Shown: positions 8,519 through 18,037, numbered from the stretch's first letter. The stretch is 64,000 bases of DNA from Nitrobacteraceae bacterium AZCC 1564 (GCA_036924835.1 JBAGRR010000001.1:5037001-5101000); one strand, 5' to 3'. The notes: generated from the letters alone by a model not told the origin. Numbers and translations: made by a program.

Positions 8519-9295
8519 ATGTTGCGTTGGGTTGAATCCCAATCGATCCTCGGCATCACGCTTCTTGTATTCGGCTTCTGTTACGTGTTGACGATGGCGA
8601 CTTTCGGCGCAGCGGCAATCCTGTCTCGGCGCGCAGTGGCGAAGGATCTGAAGGCGGCGTCGCCTGTAACGTTGACGCCTCTAGCGGTTATCCTGGCTCT
8701 GCTCCTCGCCTTCCTGTCCTCGCGCGTATGGACAAATGTCGATCGCGCCGGGGGATATGTCGGGCAGGAAGCCAGTGCGCTCCGACAGGCCGTGCTCCTC
8801 GCGGATGCTTTGCCAACGGATGTTCGAAGCAATCTGCGCGAGTGCATCAAGCGCCACCTCCATTTCATCGAAACGCAGGATTGGCCAGCGATGGGCAGGG
8901 GCGAAGCCAACTTGCAAGCAATCCCGACTGGATTGACTGACGCGATGGCGGCGATCCTTTCCTTTACGCCCGCACAACCCGCTCAGCAACTGGCCCAGGA
9001 GCGCGCTTTGGTGGCTATCGAATATGCGTTTGAAGCTCGGCGAGACAGAATTCGGCTCAGCCAGGTTCAGATCGCGCCGATCCAGTGGGCAGTCATCGTT
9101 GTCCTGGCGATGCTGATCCTCGTTACGATCGCAATGATACACATCGATAATCGAACGGCGATGGCGGCGACCCTGTTGATCTTTTCAACGGCAGTCGCTC
9201 TGTGCCTCGTCCTTCTCATGGTCTACGACCGGCCTTTTGCCTTTGGCGGCGTGACCATGGCACCAACAACGTTTCGAGAGATCGCTGTGGATTGA
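8519..9295 (+). CDS. DUF4239-type membrane protein
   Basis: 258 residues from ATG 8519, which has a good AGGAGG site six bases upstream. Hydrophobic segments: two near the N terminus (ILGITLLVFGFCYVL and LTPLAVILALLLAFL) and two near the C terminus (WAVIVVLAMLILVTIAMI and AATLLIFSTAVALCLVLLM), with a central soluble helical region containing REC and RHL. The arrangement fits the DUF4239 family, related to bestrophin-like proteins. The family function is not established. Transcribed alone. Confidence 0.65.
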   Translation: MLRWVESQSILGITLLVFGFCYVLTMATFGAAAILSRRAVAKDLKAASPVTLTPLAVILALLLAFLSSRVWTNVDRAGGYVGQEASALRQAVLLADALPTDVRSNLRECIKRHLHFIETQDWPAMGRGEANLQAIPTGLTDAMAAILSFTPAQPAQQLAQERALVAIEYAFEARRDRIRLSQVQIAPIQWAVIVVLAMLILVTIAMIHIDNRTAMAATLLIFSTAVALCLVLLMVYDRPFAFGGVTMAPTTFREIAVD

Positions 9296-9334
9296 CATCC
9301 AATACGCTCGGGAACGGAGGCCGCGACGGGAAGC

Positions 9335-9562
9335 TTAGCGATTGCAAGAGATAAGCTTCACCATCTGCGCAGAAGAAGCTAAAATCATTCCCTTAAGCCG
9401 CAGCAGATCCGGCATCCTAAAGAGAGTCCCACCGCGTTCGACAAGCGCAATCGTTTTCGCTCTATCTGTCGTAGCATCGCATTCGGCTCCGATGCGTCTC
9501 AGCGATCGCAACTTCCTCTCGTCACCAACTGTTCGAGGATATCCGCATTTGCCAAGCGTCAC
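9335..9562 (-). pseudogene. Possible fragment of a TPR-type regulator gene
   Basis: A minus-strand frame whose end (IALVERGGTLFRMPDLLRLKG) resembles the TPR segment found in large ATPase or cyclase-linked regulators. It is only 75 codons, with no start site or other domain. It may be a remnant or chance. Confidence 0.25.
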
Positions 9563-9763
9563 CCGATCGTGAAAAAACTAACAAAAAGGTCAGTTGAGTT
9601 GGCGCCATGCCCGAAGAAGTATCTCGGCTTATCGCTCGTTCTCACGGGCGTTCAGAATTCTCCTTTTCCAGAAGTGCCGTCACCTCCGAAATGGCGACGG
9701 CCCAAGGTGAGTGTGCCGTCGAGGATCGGCGGGAACACACGCGTCACGACACTGGAGGAAACC

Positions 9764-10960
9764 ATGGACGCAGTCAGTTTGTTGGATCGCGGGGAGGCAG
9801 TCGGTTTGTTGGATCGCGGGGAGGCAGACCGTTTGTTGGATCACGGCAACCGTCTCCATCGCCAAAACCAGGAGGAGGTCTCCTTCACGCAGACCAATCT
9901 GGTCGCGGATAGCCCGGATACCCCTGGCGTCACGTCGACAACGGCAATCGACCCAAATCTCATCAATCCCTGGGGCATTGCCCACAGCCCGACGTCGCCT
10001 TTTTGGATCTCGAACAACGGCACGGGTACGGCGACAATCGTCGATGGTAATGGAATGCCTGCCGGGCCCCAGCACATAACGGTCGCGGCGCTTCCCGGCG
10101 AAGAGAATTCCAATCCCACCGGGCAGGTGTTCAACGGCGGAGGCGGATTCAACGTCACGAACAGCGATGGAACGACGGGATCCTCGCTCTTTATGTTCGC
10201 AACGGAGAGCGGCACAATATCCGGATGGAATCCCAACGTGGACCCCACCAGTTCGATCATCGCGGTCGATAATTCAGACAGCGATGCCGTGTACAAGGGC
10301 CTTGCGATCGGCACCAACAAAGACGGCACGTTCCTTTTCGCTGCGGACTTCCACAACGGGAAGATCGATGTCTTCGATCAGAACTTCCAGCAGGTGAACA
10401 CCATCACCGATAAGCATCTGCCGCAAGGCTTTGCGCCCTTCAACGTGCAGGTCCTTGATGGCCACCTGTTCGTGACATACGCATTGCAGGATGCTGACAA
10501 GGAGGACGATGTTGCCGGTCCCGGCAACGGCTTTGTGGTCGAGTTCGACCTGCAAGGGCACTTGCTCAAAGGGGTGGCATCGCGCGGGCCGCTCGACTCG
10601 CCGTGGGGGCTTGCCATTGCGCCCCCCAGCTTTGGCCAGTTCGCAGGCGATCTTCTTGTCGGGAATTTCGGTGACGGCACGATTAATGCCTTCAACATGA
10701 GGAACAATCACTTTGAGGGCAAGTTGCTCGACGCCAACGGAGCTCCAATCACAATTGGTGATCTCTGGGCACTCATTCCCGGCAATGGCAGCGCCAACAC
10801 TGATCCGAACAAGATATATTTTTCGGCCGGCGTGGAGGACGAAGCGCAGGGCCTGTTTGGCAGCCTGACCGCGGTCCCTGAACCGGATCAATCCGCCATG
10901 TCGATGCCGGGCTCGCGATCCGCCCTGTTGTCGATGCTGGGCTCGCATCCGCAGGGCTGA
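9764..10960 (+). CDS. TIGR03118 family beta-propeller-like protein
   Basis: 398 residues from ATG 9764, which follows GGAGG at a good distance. The core begins near residue 45 with FTQTNLVADSPDTPGV, then DPNLINPWGIAHSPTSPFWI and DNSDSDAVYKGLAIG. The later segment GPLDSPWGLAIAPPSFGQF is characteristic of TIGR03118 proteins, a family of predicted secreted propeller proteins of unknown function. No classical signal peptide is visible. The N-terminal 25 residues are encoded by a 27-base tandem repeat. A type I secretion locus starts 370 bases downstream, so it could be its cargo (speculative). Confidence 0.75.
   Translation: MDAVSLLDRGEAVGLLDRGEADRLLDHGNRLHRQNQEEVSFTQTNLVADSPDTPGVTSTTAIDPNLINPWGIAHSPTSPFWISNNGTGTATIVDGNGMPAGPQHITVAALPGEENSNPTGQVFNGGGGFNVTNSDGTTGSSLFMFATESGTISGWNPNVDPTSSIIAVDNSDSDAVYKGLAIGTNKDGTFLFAADFHNGKIDVFDQNFQQVNTITDKHLPQGFAPFNVQVLDGHLFVTYALQDADKEDDVAGPGNGFVVEFDLQGHLLKGVASRGPLDSPWGLAIAPPSFGQFAGDLLVGNFGDGTINAFNMRNNHFEGKLLDANGAPITIGDLWALIPGNGSANTDPNKIYFSAGVEDEAQGLFGSLTAVPEPDQSAMSMPGSRSALLSMLGSHPQG
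9777..9846 (+). repeat. 27-bp tandem repeat inside a coding region
   Basis: Two full copies (9777-9803, 9804-9830) and a partial third encode LLDRGEAVG, LLDRGEADR and LLDHGN. The copies differ by one to three bases. The repeat is in frame with the TIGR03118 gene. Confidence 0.85.
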
Positions 10961-10966
10961 GGGCGG

Positions 10967-11135
10967 CTAGTGGAGTGGATTTGACATTCGCTACCCACCC
11001 GGCCGCGAGCTCGTCAAGCGAATGTCAAATCCAAAACTCCACTAGAAACTTATATTTGCTAGTGGTCCTTTAATTCTAACATTCGCAGGAGGTGCCTGCT
11101 GAAACGGGATGCGAATGTTAGAATTGGACCACTAG
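10967..11135. repeat. CTAG-bounded double-hairpin element, complete
   Basis: CTAG at 10967-10970 and 11132-11135 bound two hairpins (GTGGAGTGGATTTGACATTC type, then GTGGTCCTTTAATTCTAACA type) separated by CTAG AAACTTATATTTG CTAG. It is nearly identical to the inner element at 2019-2185. A stray right arm (GATCGGACCACTAG) remains at about 11194-11207. Confidence 0.85.
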
Positions 11136-11333
11136 AGCGCTCAACGATGGCGCTTGGCTTTTCCCGCTGCACGGACGTGCCCGCACGGCATCACGAGATC
11201 GGACCACTAGAACGAGAACGATGCACGAGAGGACGATGCACGCTTCAGCCGAAGCTTGAAGCGGCGGCGATGCGCGCCACGCTGAAGCGCATGCCCCAAT
11301 CATTGGGTCGAAGATAAATCGAAGGGACCGCTC

Positions 11334-13679
11334 GTGGAGATATTGGGCGAGCAGTCTGTTGGCTTGGATATCCATAGCTCGGGGCTGGTCTCCGCAACCA
11401 ATCCCGGGGATGGATGTCGTGCGGTGAGGACTAGCGCGGTCCGCCATCGCGCTGCCGGCAGCGGCGAGATCCACCCGCGCCTAGAGGCCGTGATGAACGC
11501 GGCTCGATACCATGGCATGGAGCTCGACCCGCGGGAATTTCCCGGCATCCACGGTGATCAAATCCCATCCGCTGCGGCGCTGTCCGCCTGGCTGCAGAAC
11601 GCCGGCATGTGGGCGCGCGCGGTGCGGCTACGGTGGCGTCAACTCATGCGGTTGCAGGACGCCGGGCCGGTGGTGCTGCTGTTCAACGACGGTGGCGCCG
11701 GATTGTTGGTCGGAGCGAATGCCGAGCACAATGTGGTCATCCTGCAAAATCCTCGCGCTTCCGCGAGCGAGGGCGGCATTGCCGTGGACAAGCTGCGGTT
11801 GGAACGGGTCTGGTCAGGCGAGGCGATCCTGCTGCGCGCCGCGCGCGGTCAGGCGGAGGCCGAAAAACCGTTTGGCTTGAGCTGGCTCGCGGGTCTCGTG
11901 CTGCAGGAAAGGCAATCGCTGCGCGATGTGGGGCTTGCGTCGCTGACGCTGAGTTTTCTGACGATCTTTCCGCCATTGCTGGTGATGAGCGTGGTGGACA
12001 AGGTGCTGACCCACAACAGCTACTCGACGCTCGCGCTGCTCTGTACGCTGCTCGCGATTGCAGCCGTCTTCGAGGTTCTCCTCGGCTATGCCCGCCGGCT
12101 GATCGTTCTCGTCGTCGGCACGCGACTGGACGCGAAGCTGAACCTGCATGTCTTCAACCGCGTGCTGCGGTTGCCGCTTGACTATTTCGAGCGGCACCCC
12201 GCGGGCGAGACGATGCACAAAATTGCGGAAGTGTACAAAGTTCGCGAATTTCTCACCGGCAAGCTGCTCACGACGTTCCTCGATTTGACGACGCTCGTCG
12301 TGCTGCTGCCGTTCCTGTTCTTTCTCAACACGGCCCTGGCCTGGATGGTGCTGGCCTGCGCGGCGTCGATCATGCTGATCATCCTTTCTTTTTTGCGGCC
12401 GCTGCGGCGGGTGTTCACCAGGGTGGTTCGTGCCGAGACCGAGAAGGCATCGGCGCTGGGCGAGACCGTTTTCGGCATCAAGACGATCAAATCACTCGCA
12501 CTGGAGCCGCAGCGCAGGGCGCTGTGGGAGGCGCGCGTCGCCGATGCCGCGATTTCGCGCCTCGCCTTCGGCAAGCTGACGAACTGGCCACAGACAATCG
12601 TCGCCCCGATCGAACGCTTCATGTCGGTCGGTATCGTGTTGGTGGGCGCCTACATGGCGCTCACGGACAATACCGGCTATGCGGTCGGTGCGCTGTTCGC
12701 CTTCATGATGCTCAGCATGCGCGTCGCCCAGCCGCTGGTCGGGCTGGCGCGTCTGATTGATGATTACCAAGGCGTTTCAGCCGCGATCGGTGAAGCCGCC
12801 TCCGTGCTGAATCGTCCGCCGGAGACAGAGGCCGCATTTGGCGGGCTCCTGCCACGGTTTGCAGGCGCCATCTCGTTCGAGGATGTCAGCTTCACCTATG
12901 AAGGCACAAAGATTCCGGCGCTCGACCGCGTCACCTTCGAGGTGCAGGCCGGCACGATGCTCGGCATCGTCGGGCGCAGCGGATCCGGCAAGTCGACGTT
13001 GACGCGGCTCTTGCAGGGGATCAACCGCGACTACAGCGGCTTCCTGAAAATTGACGGCAACGACGTGCGCGAGATCAATCTGCGTCACCTGCGTCAGAGC
13101 TTCGGCGTCGTGCTGCAGGAAAACTTCCTGTTCCGCGGCACGATACGCGACAACATCATCGCAGGCCGGCCCGGGTTGACGTTGAACGATGCTGTCCTCG
13201 CCGCGCGTCTCGCTGGTGCTGAAGAATTCATCGAGCGCATGCCGCATGGCTACGAGACACTGATTGAGGAAGGCTCGCCGAACGTTTCAGGCGGGCAGCG
13301 ACAGCGGCTTGCGATTGCGCGGGCCCTGATCAGCGACCCACGAATCCTGATCTTGGACGAGGCGACCAGCGCGCTGGACCCAGAGAGCGAGGCGCTGCTG
13401 AGCGCCAATTTGCTTCGTATCGCACGCGGGCGGACGATGGTGATCGTCTCGCATCGCCTGTCGTCGTTGATCGACTGTGATCAGATCCTCGTCCTGGAAA
13501 GGGGTAGGGTGGTTGACATCGGGCCGCACCGCTTGCTCCTCGAACGCTGCGCCATCTACCGCCAGCTTTGGATGCAGCAGAATCGCCATCTCACCAGCGG
13601 CCATCTCGCTAACCACCACACTAGCGAAGGGCACCATCATGCCGCGCTTGCCCACGCGCTCATCCGGCGCAACTCGTGA
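11334..13679 (+). CDS. Type I secretion ABC transporter, HlyB-like
   Basis: Up to 781 residues. It would be the inner-membrane permease and ATPase of a type I secretion machine. The N-terminal part (about residues 50-165) is a C39-peptidase-like domain without the catalytic Cys. Transmembrane segments lie between about 190 and 470 (LTLSFLTIFPPLLVMSV, LALLCTLLAIAAVFEVLLGY). The nucleotide-binding domain follows: Walker A GRSGSGKST near 545, signature NVSGGQRQRLAIARAL near 650, Walker B ILILDEATSALD near 671, and H-loop IVSHRLSS near 704. The start is uncertain: GTG 11334 has a weak site, and ATG 11493 is an alternative. The HlyD-like gene begins inside its 3' end. No TolC-like outer membrane protein gene is in the window. 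Confidence 0.85.
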   Translation: MEILGEQSVGLDIHSSGLVSATNPGDGCRAVRTSAVRHRAAGSGEIHPRLEAVMNAARYHGMELDPREFPGIHGDQIPSAAALSAWLQNAGMWARAVRLRWRQLMRLQDAGPVVLLFNDGGAGLLVGANAEHNVVILQNPRASASEGGIAVDKLRLERVWSGEAILLRAARGQAEAEKPFGLSWLAGLVLQERQSLRDVGLASLTLSFLTIFPPLLVMSVVDKVLTHNSYSTLALLCTLLAIAAVFEVLLGYARRLIVLVVGTRLDAKLNLHVFNRVLRLPLDYFERHPAGETMHKIAEVYKVREFLTGKLLTTFLDLTTLVVLLPFLFFLNTALAWMVLACAASIMLIILSFLRPLRRVFTRVVRAETEKASALGETVFGIKTIKSLALEPQRRALWEARVADAAISRLAFGKLTNWPQTIVAPIERFMSVGIVLVGAYMALTDNTGYAVGALFAFMMLSMRVAQPLVGLARLIDDYQGVSAAIGEAASVLNRPPETEAAFGGLLPRFAGAISFEDVSFTYEGTKIPALDRVTFEVQAGTMLGIVGRSGSGKSTLTRLLQGINRDYSGFLKIDGNDVREINLRHLRQSFGVVLQENFLFRGTIRDNIIAGRPGLTLNDAVLAARLAGAEEFIERMPHGYETLIEEGSPNVSGGQRQRLAIARALISDPRILILDEATSALDPESEALLSANLLRIARGRTMVIVSHRLSSLIDCDQILVLERGRVVDIGPHRLLLERCAIYRQLWMQQNRHLTSGHLANHHTSEGHHHAALAHALIRRNS

Positions 13680-15159
13680 TCCCGCGCCGACACTCGCTCC
13701 CCGCATTGATGCTGGTGGAGCTTTGGATTTGCCGTTCGCCTCACAACATTTCGGCACGCAGGGTCGCGAACGTCCAATCCGATCCACGCGTGTCACGAGA
13801 GGATCGGAGGATCCGACGCTTCCGGCGCTGCTGGAATTCCAATCGCCGACCACTGCCATCATCGCCGCCCCTGTCCCTCGCGCGGCGCGCCGCACGATCT
13901 GGATGATTGGCAGTATGTTCGCCGCGTGCGTCGCGGCGATGTGGCTGATCCCGATCGACAGGGTCGTGACCGCGCAGGGAAAGGTCGTCTCCCAAGCGCC
14001 GATGTTGGTCGTGCAACCACTGGAAAGTTCGATCATCCGCTCGATCGATGTGACCGAGGGGCAAAGCGTTCACGCAGGCGACTTGCTCGCTCGGCTTGAT
14101 CCGACCTTCACCAGCGCCGATGTCGGCGCGCTGCAAGCCCAAGTCTCCAGCCTGCAAGCCGAGGCGGCGCGCATGCAGGCGGAGGTGGAGCAGCGGCCCT
14201 TCCAATATTCGGGCGCTGATCCGCCGATGTTGCTGCAGGCTGGTATCTACGCGCAGCGTGAGGCGGAGCGGACATCCAAGCTCGAATTCTATCGTCAGAA
14301 GATCGATGCCCTCGCGTCCACAGTGGCGCGGTCGGCCGCGGATGCAACAGCCTTCCGCGATCGGCTGGCCGTCGCGCAAACAGTGGAAACCATGCGCAAG
14401 AAATTGGAGGCCCTGCAAGTCGGCAGTCAGCTCAATGCGTTGATCTCAACCGACAGCCGGATCGAGATCGAGCGCAGTCTGTCCACTGCCACCAACACAG
14501 GTGAGAGCGCCAAGGCCGAACTCGCCGCCATGAACGCCGAACGTGACGCCTACGTTCAGAATTGGCGCAGCCAGATCGCCCAGTCGCTGTCGGAAGTCTC
14601 GCGAAAGCTGAGCGATGCGCGGGAATCGTTGAACAAGGCGCTGTTGCGACGGCAATTGATCGAGCTGCGCGCTGAACGCGACGCCACGGTGCTGACCGTT
14701 GCCAAGCTTTCGGAGGGCTCCGTGGTGCAAACGGGCGAGCAACTGATCACGCTGATGCCCATCGATGCCCCGCTCGAGATCGAAGCGAACATTGCCGGGC
14801 GTGACAACGGCTTCGTCCACGTCGGCGCCCCGGTGGCGATCAAGTTCGACACGCTTCCCTCGACACAGTACGGATTGGCGTATGGAACGGTTCGCACCGT
14901 CAGCGCCGACAGCTTTACCGCGCAGGACAGCACGAAAGCCCGCTCCGGCTCGGTTCCTGTGAACCCCGCCAACACCGAGCCCTTCTACCGTTCGCGTATC
15001 ACCCTCGACCACTTGATGCTGCACGACTTGCCGGCCGGCTTTCACATGATGCCCGGCATGCCGGTTGCCGCCGACATCAAGGTCGGCAAACGCACTGTCA
15101 TGGCTTACCTCCTTGGCCGAATTCTACCGGTGATGTCGGAGGGGATGCGCGAGCCATGA
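13639..15159 (+). CDS. HlyD-family type I secretion periplasmic adaptor
   Basis: About 506 residues from ATG 13639, overlapping the ABC gene by 41 bases. One membrane anchor lies near residues 88-106 (IGSMFAACVAAMWLIPI). The first half of a lipoyl/barrel-sandwich domain is near 125-155 (PLESSIIRSIDVTEGQSVHA). Long heptad-rich coiled-coil segments run from about 160 to 345 (LQAQVSSLQAEAARMQAEVE). The returning half is near 355-375 (ATVLTVAKLSEGSVVQTGEQ), followed by a beta domain ending in PGMPVAADIKVGKR. This adaptor would join the ABC protein to an outer membrane channel. An upstream in-frame start would lie within the ABC domain and is rejected. Confidence 0.85.
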   Translation: MPRLPTRSSGATRDPAPTLAPRIDAGGALDLPFASQHFGTQGRERPIRSTRVTRGSEDPTLPALLEFQSPTTAIIAAPVPRAARRTIWMIGSMFAACVAAMWLIPIDRVVTAQGKVVSQAPMLVVQPLESSIIRSIDVTEGQSVHAGDLLARLDPTFTSADVGALQAQVSSLQAEAARMQAEVEQRPFQYSGADPPMLLQAGIYAQREAERTSKLEFYRQKIDALASTVARSAADATAFRDRLAVAQTVETMRKKLEALQVGSQLNALISTDSRIEIERSLSTATNTGESAKAELAAMNAERDAYVQNWRSQIAQSLSEVSRKLSDARESLNKALLRRQLIELRAERDATVLTVAKLSEGSVVQTGEQLITLMPIDAPLEIEANIAGRDNGFVHVGAPVAIKFDTLPSTQYGLAYGTVRTVSADSFTAQDSTKARSGSVPVNPANTEPFYRSRITLDHLMLHDLPAGFHMMPGMPVAADIKVGKRTVMAYLLGRILPVMSEGMREP

Positions 15160-16949
15160 AACGCATCGACGGACGCATCGAGCGACGCACCGGCGAAGAG
15201 ACCACGAGCCGAAAGAACGCACGTGCAACGCGGTTGAGTTTTCTCGATCGCGTCATCAGCCTGCTGTCGGCATCGGCCGCACTGCGGCGCGCAATCCGCT
15301 TGAACGAGCGGTCCCGCACGGCGCGGGCCTTTATGCTGTTCGCCCGTGCCGCCGGCGCCGGCATCGCAGAGGGCGAATACCGCGTCGGGCGCTGCTATCT
15401 GGAAGGTCGGGGCGTCCCGGTCAGCCTCACGGAGGCCATGCGCTGGCTCGCGCGCGCCGCGGCTCAGGACCACGTTGAGGCCCAATGGCTGCTTGCAGCG
15501 CTGAACGTCCATAGCTTCGGCATCTCGGGCTCCGGCACCTCGGCGAACGCACGCCAGTCCACCGCGGCAAGCCTGTTCTCAGGCGAGATGGCGCTCGAAC
15601 CCGATCTTGTCACGGCGGAAAAATGGGCGCGGCGGGCTGCTGAGCACGGCTCCGCAGACGGGCAGGCTGTGCTTGCCTACATCCTGACCTCCGGCCCGAC
15701 ATCGATGCGCAATTTGGAGGAAGCGCACCGGTGGTATCAGCGCTCCGCCGAGGCCGGTTGTCCTCAGGGCGCGCTGGGATATGCCCAGTCGCTGGCGCGA
15801 TCGGTCAAGGATGAGGAAGGGCGGCGCGAGGTTGTCGAACATCTCCGTCGTGCCGCACGAGCGGGATTGGCACCGGCGATTTATCTGCTTGGCGTGATGA
15901 GTGAACGCGGAGCCGGAACAGAGCGAGATCCCGCAGCCGCGGCAGAATTTTATCGGCGAGCTGCCGCTAAGGGCAATCGCTCCGGCCAGGCAAGCTGGGG
16001 ACGCGCGCTGATGGATGGGCTTGGCGTCGAACCAAATCCGGCCGAGGGCGAGTCGTGGCTGCGCAGGGCGGCGTTGGCTGGTGATGCGGACGCGGCAGCG
16101 CGTGTCGGCGATCTCTATGCCAACCGCAGCTCGCTGCCGCCCAACTACGCGGAGGCGGCGATCTGGTTTCGCCGTGCTGCCGAGGGCGGCCACATCACGG
16201 CCGCGAGGGCGCTTGGGCGGCTTTATCTGACCGGCGCTGGCGTAGGGCGCGATCCGATAGAGGCGGCGAATTGGCTCAAGATCGCCGCGGATGCGGGCGA
16301 TCCGCAGGCCCAAGTGGATTTCGCCAATCTTCTCCTGCGCGGTGGTGGTGATAAGCGCCCCGAAGAGTTGAGCAAGGCGCGCCATTGGCTCGAGCAGGCG
16401 GCTGCGTCGGGTAATCTGGTGGCAGCACTTAATTATGGTCTCTGTCTGGCAGAGGGTGCCGGCGTTGAGCGCGACGAGCGCCAGGCGGTGCAGTACCTCC
16501 GCCGCGCGGCGGACGGAATAGCGATCGCGCAGTATTGGTACGGCCGCATGCTTGTGGATGGGCGCGGTGTCGAGGCAAATCCGCAAGCAGGTCGAGCTTG
16601 GATCGCGCGCGCCGCCGCGGTCGGCATCGCCGACGCCGAAGCGGCTCTGGCGGAGATGATGGTGAACGGCCGGGGTGGACCGCGTGATCATCTCGCGGCA
16701 GCGGCGCTGTTCGAGAAGGCTGCCGGCAAGGGGCACGTTGGCGCGATGTTCGCGCTGGGCATGCTCAGCGGTGGTGGATATGACGTGCCGACGGACCCTG
16801 CACGCGCGCAGCGTTGGTTCCAAGCAGCCGCCGAGCGCGGGCACGCAGAAGCCCAGAAGATGCTAGTGTCCCGAATCCGAAGTTCGCCTCATTCTGCCGC
16901 GCACCTCGTAGCGAACTTCGGATTCGAAAGGACACTAGCAAATTTATGA
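15156..16949 (+). CDS. Sel1-repeat (SEL1/TPR-like) protein with element-derived C terminus
   Basis: 597 residues, starting with ATGA overlap on the HlyD gene, so the three genes form an operon. From about residue 50 it is a run of 36-residue Sel1 repeats (motifs such as GRCYLEGRGVPVSLTEAMRW, GRLYLTGAGVGRDPIEAANW, GRMLVDGRGVEANPQAGRAW). These fold as alpha solenoids and mediate protein contacts. No signal peptide is visible. The last 27 residues are translated from a CTAG-bounded hairpin element inserted at base 16863, so the native C terminus has been replaced. It may regulate or assist the secretion machine (inference from operon position). Confidence 0.8.
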   Translation: MKRIDGRIERRTGEETTSRKNARATRLSFLDRVISLLSASAALRRAIRLNERSRTARAFMLFARAAGAGIAEGEYRVGRCYLEGRGVPVSLTEAMRWLARAAAQDHVEAQWLLAALNVHSFGISGSGTSANARQSTAASLFSGEMALEPDLVTAEKWARRAAEHGSADGQAVLAYILTSGPTSMRNLEEAHRWYQRSAEAGCPQGALGYAQSLARSVKDEEGRREVVEHLRRAARAGLAPAIYLLGVMSERGAGTERDPAAAAEFYRRAAAKGNRSGQASWGRALMDGLGVEPNPAEGESWLRRAALAGDADAAARVGDLYANRSSLPPNYAEAAIWFRRAAEGGHITAARALGRLYLTGAGVGRDPIEAANWLKIAADAGDPQAQVDFANLLLRGGGDKRPEELSKARHWLEQAAASGNLVAALNYGLCLAEGAGVERDERQAVQYLRRAADGIAIAQYWYGRMLVDGRGVEANPQAGRAWIARAAAVGIADAEAALAEMMVNGRGGPRDHLAAAALFEKAAGKGHVGAMFALGMLSGGGYDVPTDPARAQRWFQAAAERGHAEAQKMLVSRIRSSPHSAAHLVANFGFERTLANL

Positions 16950-17098
16950 TTCTCGTGTGGTTTAGGTTCAGAAGTTCGCTTGAAGGACGCGCGGAGAAAA
17001 TGAAGCGAACTTCTGAACCACCACACGAGTGTCCCGAATCCGAAGTTCGCCTCATACCGCTGCGCACCTCGTAGCGAACTTCTGAACCACCACACTAG
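16863..17098. repeat. CTAG-type element with three hairpins, one hybrid
   Basis: Hairpin 1 is 16863-16938 (GAATCCGAAGTTCGC ... GCGAACTTCGGATTC). After a linker, hairpin 2 runs 16952-17029 (GGTTCAGAAGTTCGC ... GCGAACTTCTGAACC). Hairpin 3 (17027-17098) has the left arm of hairpin 1 (GTGTCCCGAATCCGAAG) and the right arm of hairpin 2 (CTTCTGAACCACCACAC), so it pairs only in its inner part. It looks like a recombination product. CTAG lies at both outer ends. Confidence 0.85.
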
Positions 17099-17291
17099 GG
17101 CGTGCGGCAGCTCAGGGCCTTAAGGACGCTGCGCTCGATCTCGTATCCGTTCGGTCCGTGCTGCCGACGCAAGCATATGAACGCGTGCGGACTCAGCGCA
17201 TGACTTGCTGATGCAGCGCTAAGCAGTCCGTTCGGGAACGTCAGTGGCTGATACGTCGGAGCAGAAGACCGGACGCGCTCGCTGACATTGG

Positions 17292-17786
17292 TCACTCTTC
17301 GCCATTTGTCTTGGTATTGCGCTCAGCTGAGCTCTTCAGCTGAGTTCTTCTGCTGAGTTCTTGGGCGAGTCCGATGAGAAGCCCTTCAGGCCCACGGATG
17401 TAGCAGAGCCGATACGCGTCTTTATATTGGACGACTTCGCCGACGAGCTGCGCGCCGCGTGTGCGGAGCCTTTCAAGCGTCTCGTCGATGTCGTCCACGG
17501 CGAACATGATGCGGAGATAGCCTAGGGCGTTGACCGGGGCGTTCCGGTGATCTGCGACGACAGGCGGCGCGAGGAAGCGGGAGAGCTCGAGCCGGCTGTG
17601 GCCGTCCGGTGTGCGCATCATGGCAATCTCGACACGCTGGTCGCCCAGTCCAGTGACACGTCCGGCCCATTCTCCTTCGATCGTGGCCCGCCCTTCGAGC
17701 TCGAGGCCGAGTTCGCGAAAGAAATCAATCGTCCCTTCGAGGTCTTCGACGACGATTCCGACGTTGTCCATCCGCTTGAGTGCCAT
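17292..17786 (-). CDS. VOC (glyoxalase/bleomycin-resistance) superfamily protein
   Basis: About 164 residues from the ATG at 17786; upstream in-frame codons belong to the leader. Two beta-alpha-beta-beta-beta modules are visible: KRMDNVGIVVEDLEGTIDFF...LELEG and GYLRIMFAVDDIDETLERL...AYRLCYIRGPEGLLIGLAQ. Candidate metal ligands are the Glu of the second module (EGLLIGLA region) and acidic residues of the first, though the N-terminal His of glyoxalase I is absent. The reaction cannot be assigned. Transcribed alone, toward the Sel1 gene. Confidence 0.75.
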   Translation of the reverse strand: MALKRMDNVGIVVEDLEGTIDFFRELGLELEGRATIEGEWAGRVTGLGDQRVEIAMMRTPDGHSRLELSRFLAPPVVADHRNAPVNALGYLRIMFAVDDIDETLERLRTRGAQLVGEVVQYKDAYRLCYIRGPEGLLIGLAQELSRRTQLKSSAERNTKTNGEE

Positions 17787-17836
17787 GCTTCCAATCTCCA
17801 AGGTGTCGCCTAGATCGTTTTCGAGCGAAGTGGCTA

Positions 17837-18003
17837 CCTCGTGGTCCGATTCTCACGTTCGCATCCCGTTTTGGTGGGCACTGTTGCGAACGTGAGAATC
17901 GAAGCACCACGAGCAGCTATATAATTCGAGTGGAGCTTGGGATTTGACGTTCGCATTGCGAACTCGCGGCAAGTAGGGGCGAACGTCAAATCCGCTCCAC
18001 TCG
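17837..18003. repeat. Double-hairpin element with CTCG ends
   Basis: The same two-hairpin design as the CTAG elements, but bounded by CTCG/CGAG. The first hairpin uses GATTCTCACGTTCGC and GCGAACGTGAGAATC. The linker is AGCTATATAATT. The second uses GATTTGACGTTCGC and GCGAACGTCAAATC. The length, about 163 bases, matches the CTAG copies. It lies just upstream of the VOC gene. Confidence 0.8.
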
Positions 18004-18037
18004 TTCGGGTGAAGAAAACGCGTCAAAACAAGAATCT

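Noticed and set aside
13477..13638. A longer HlyD-like protein starting inside the ABC gene
   Set aside because: These codons are the shadow of the ABC ATPase C terminus; 13639 is the first reasonable start.
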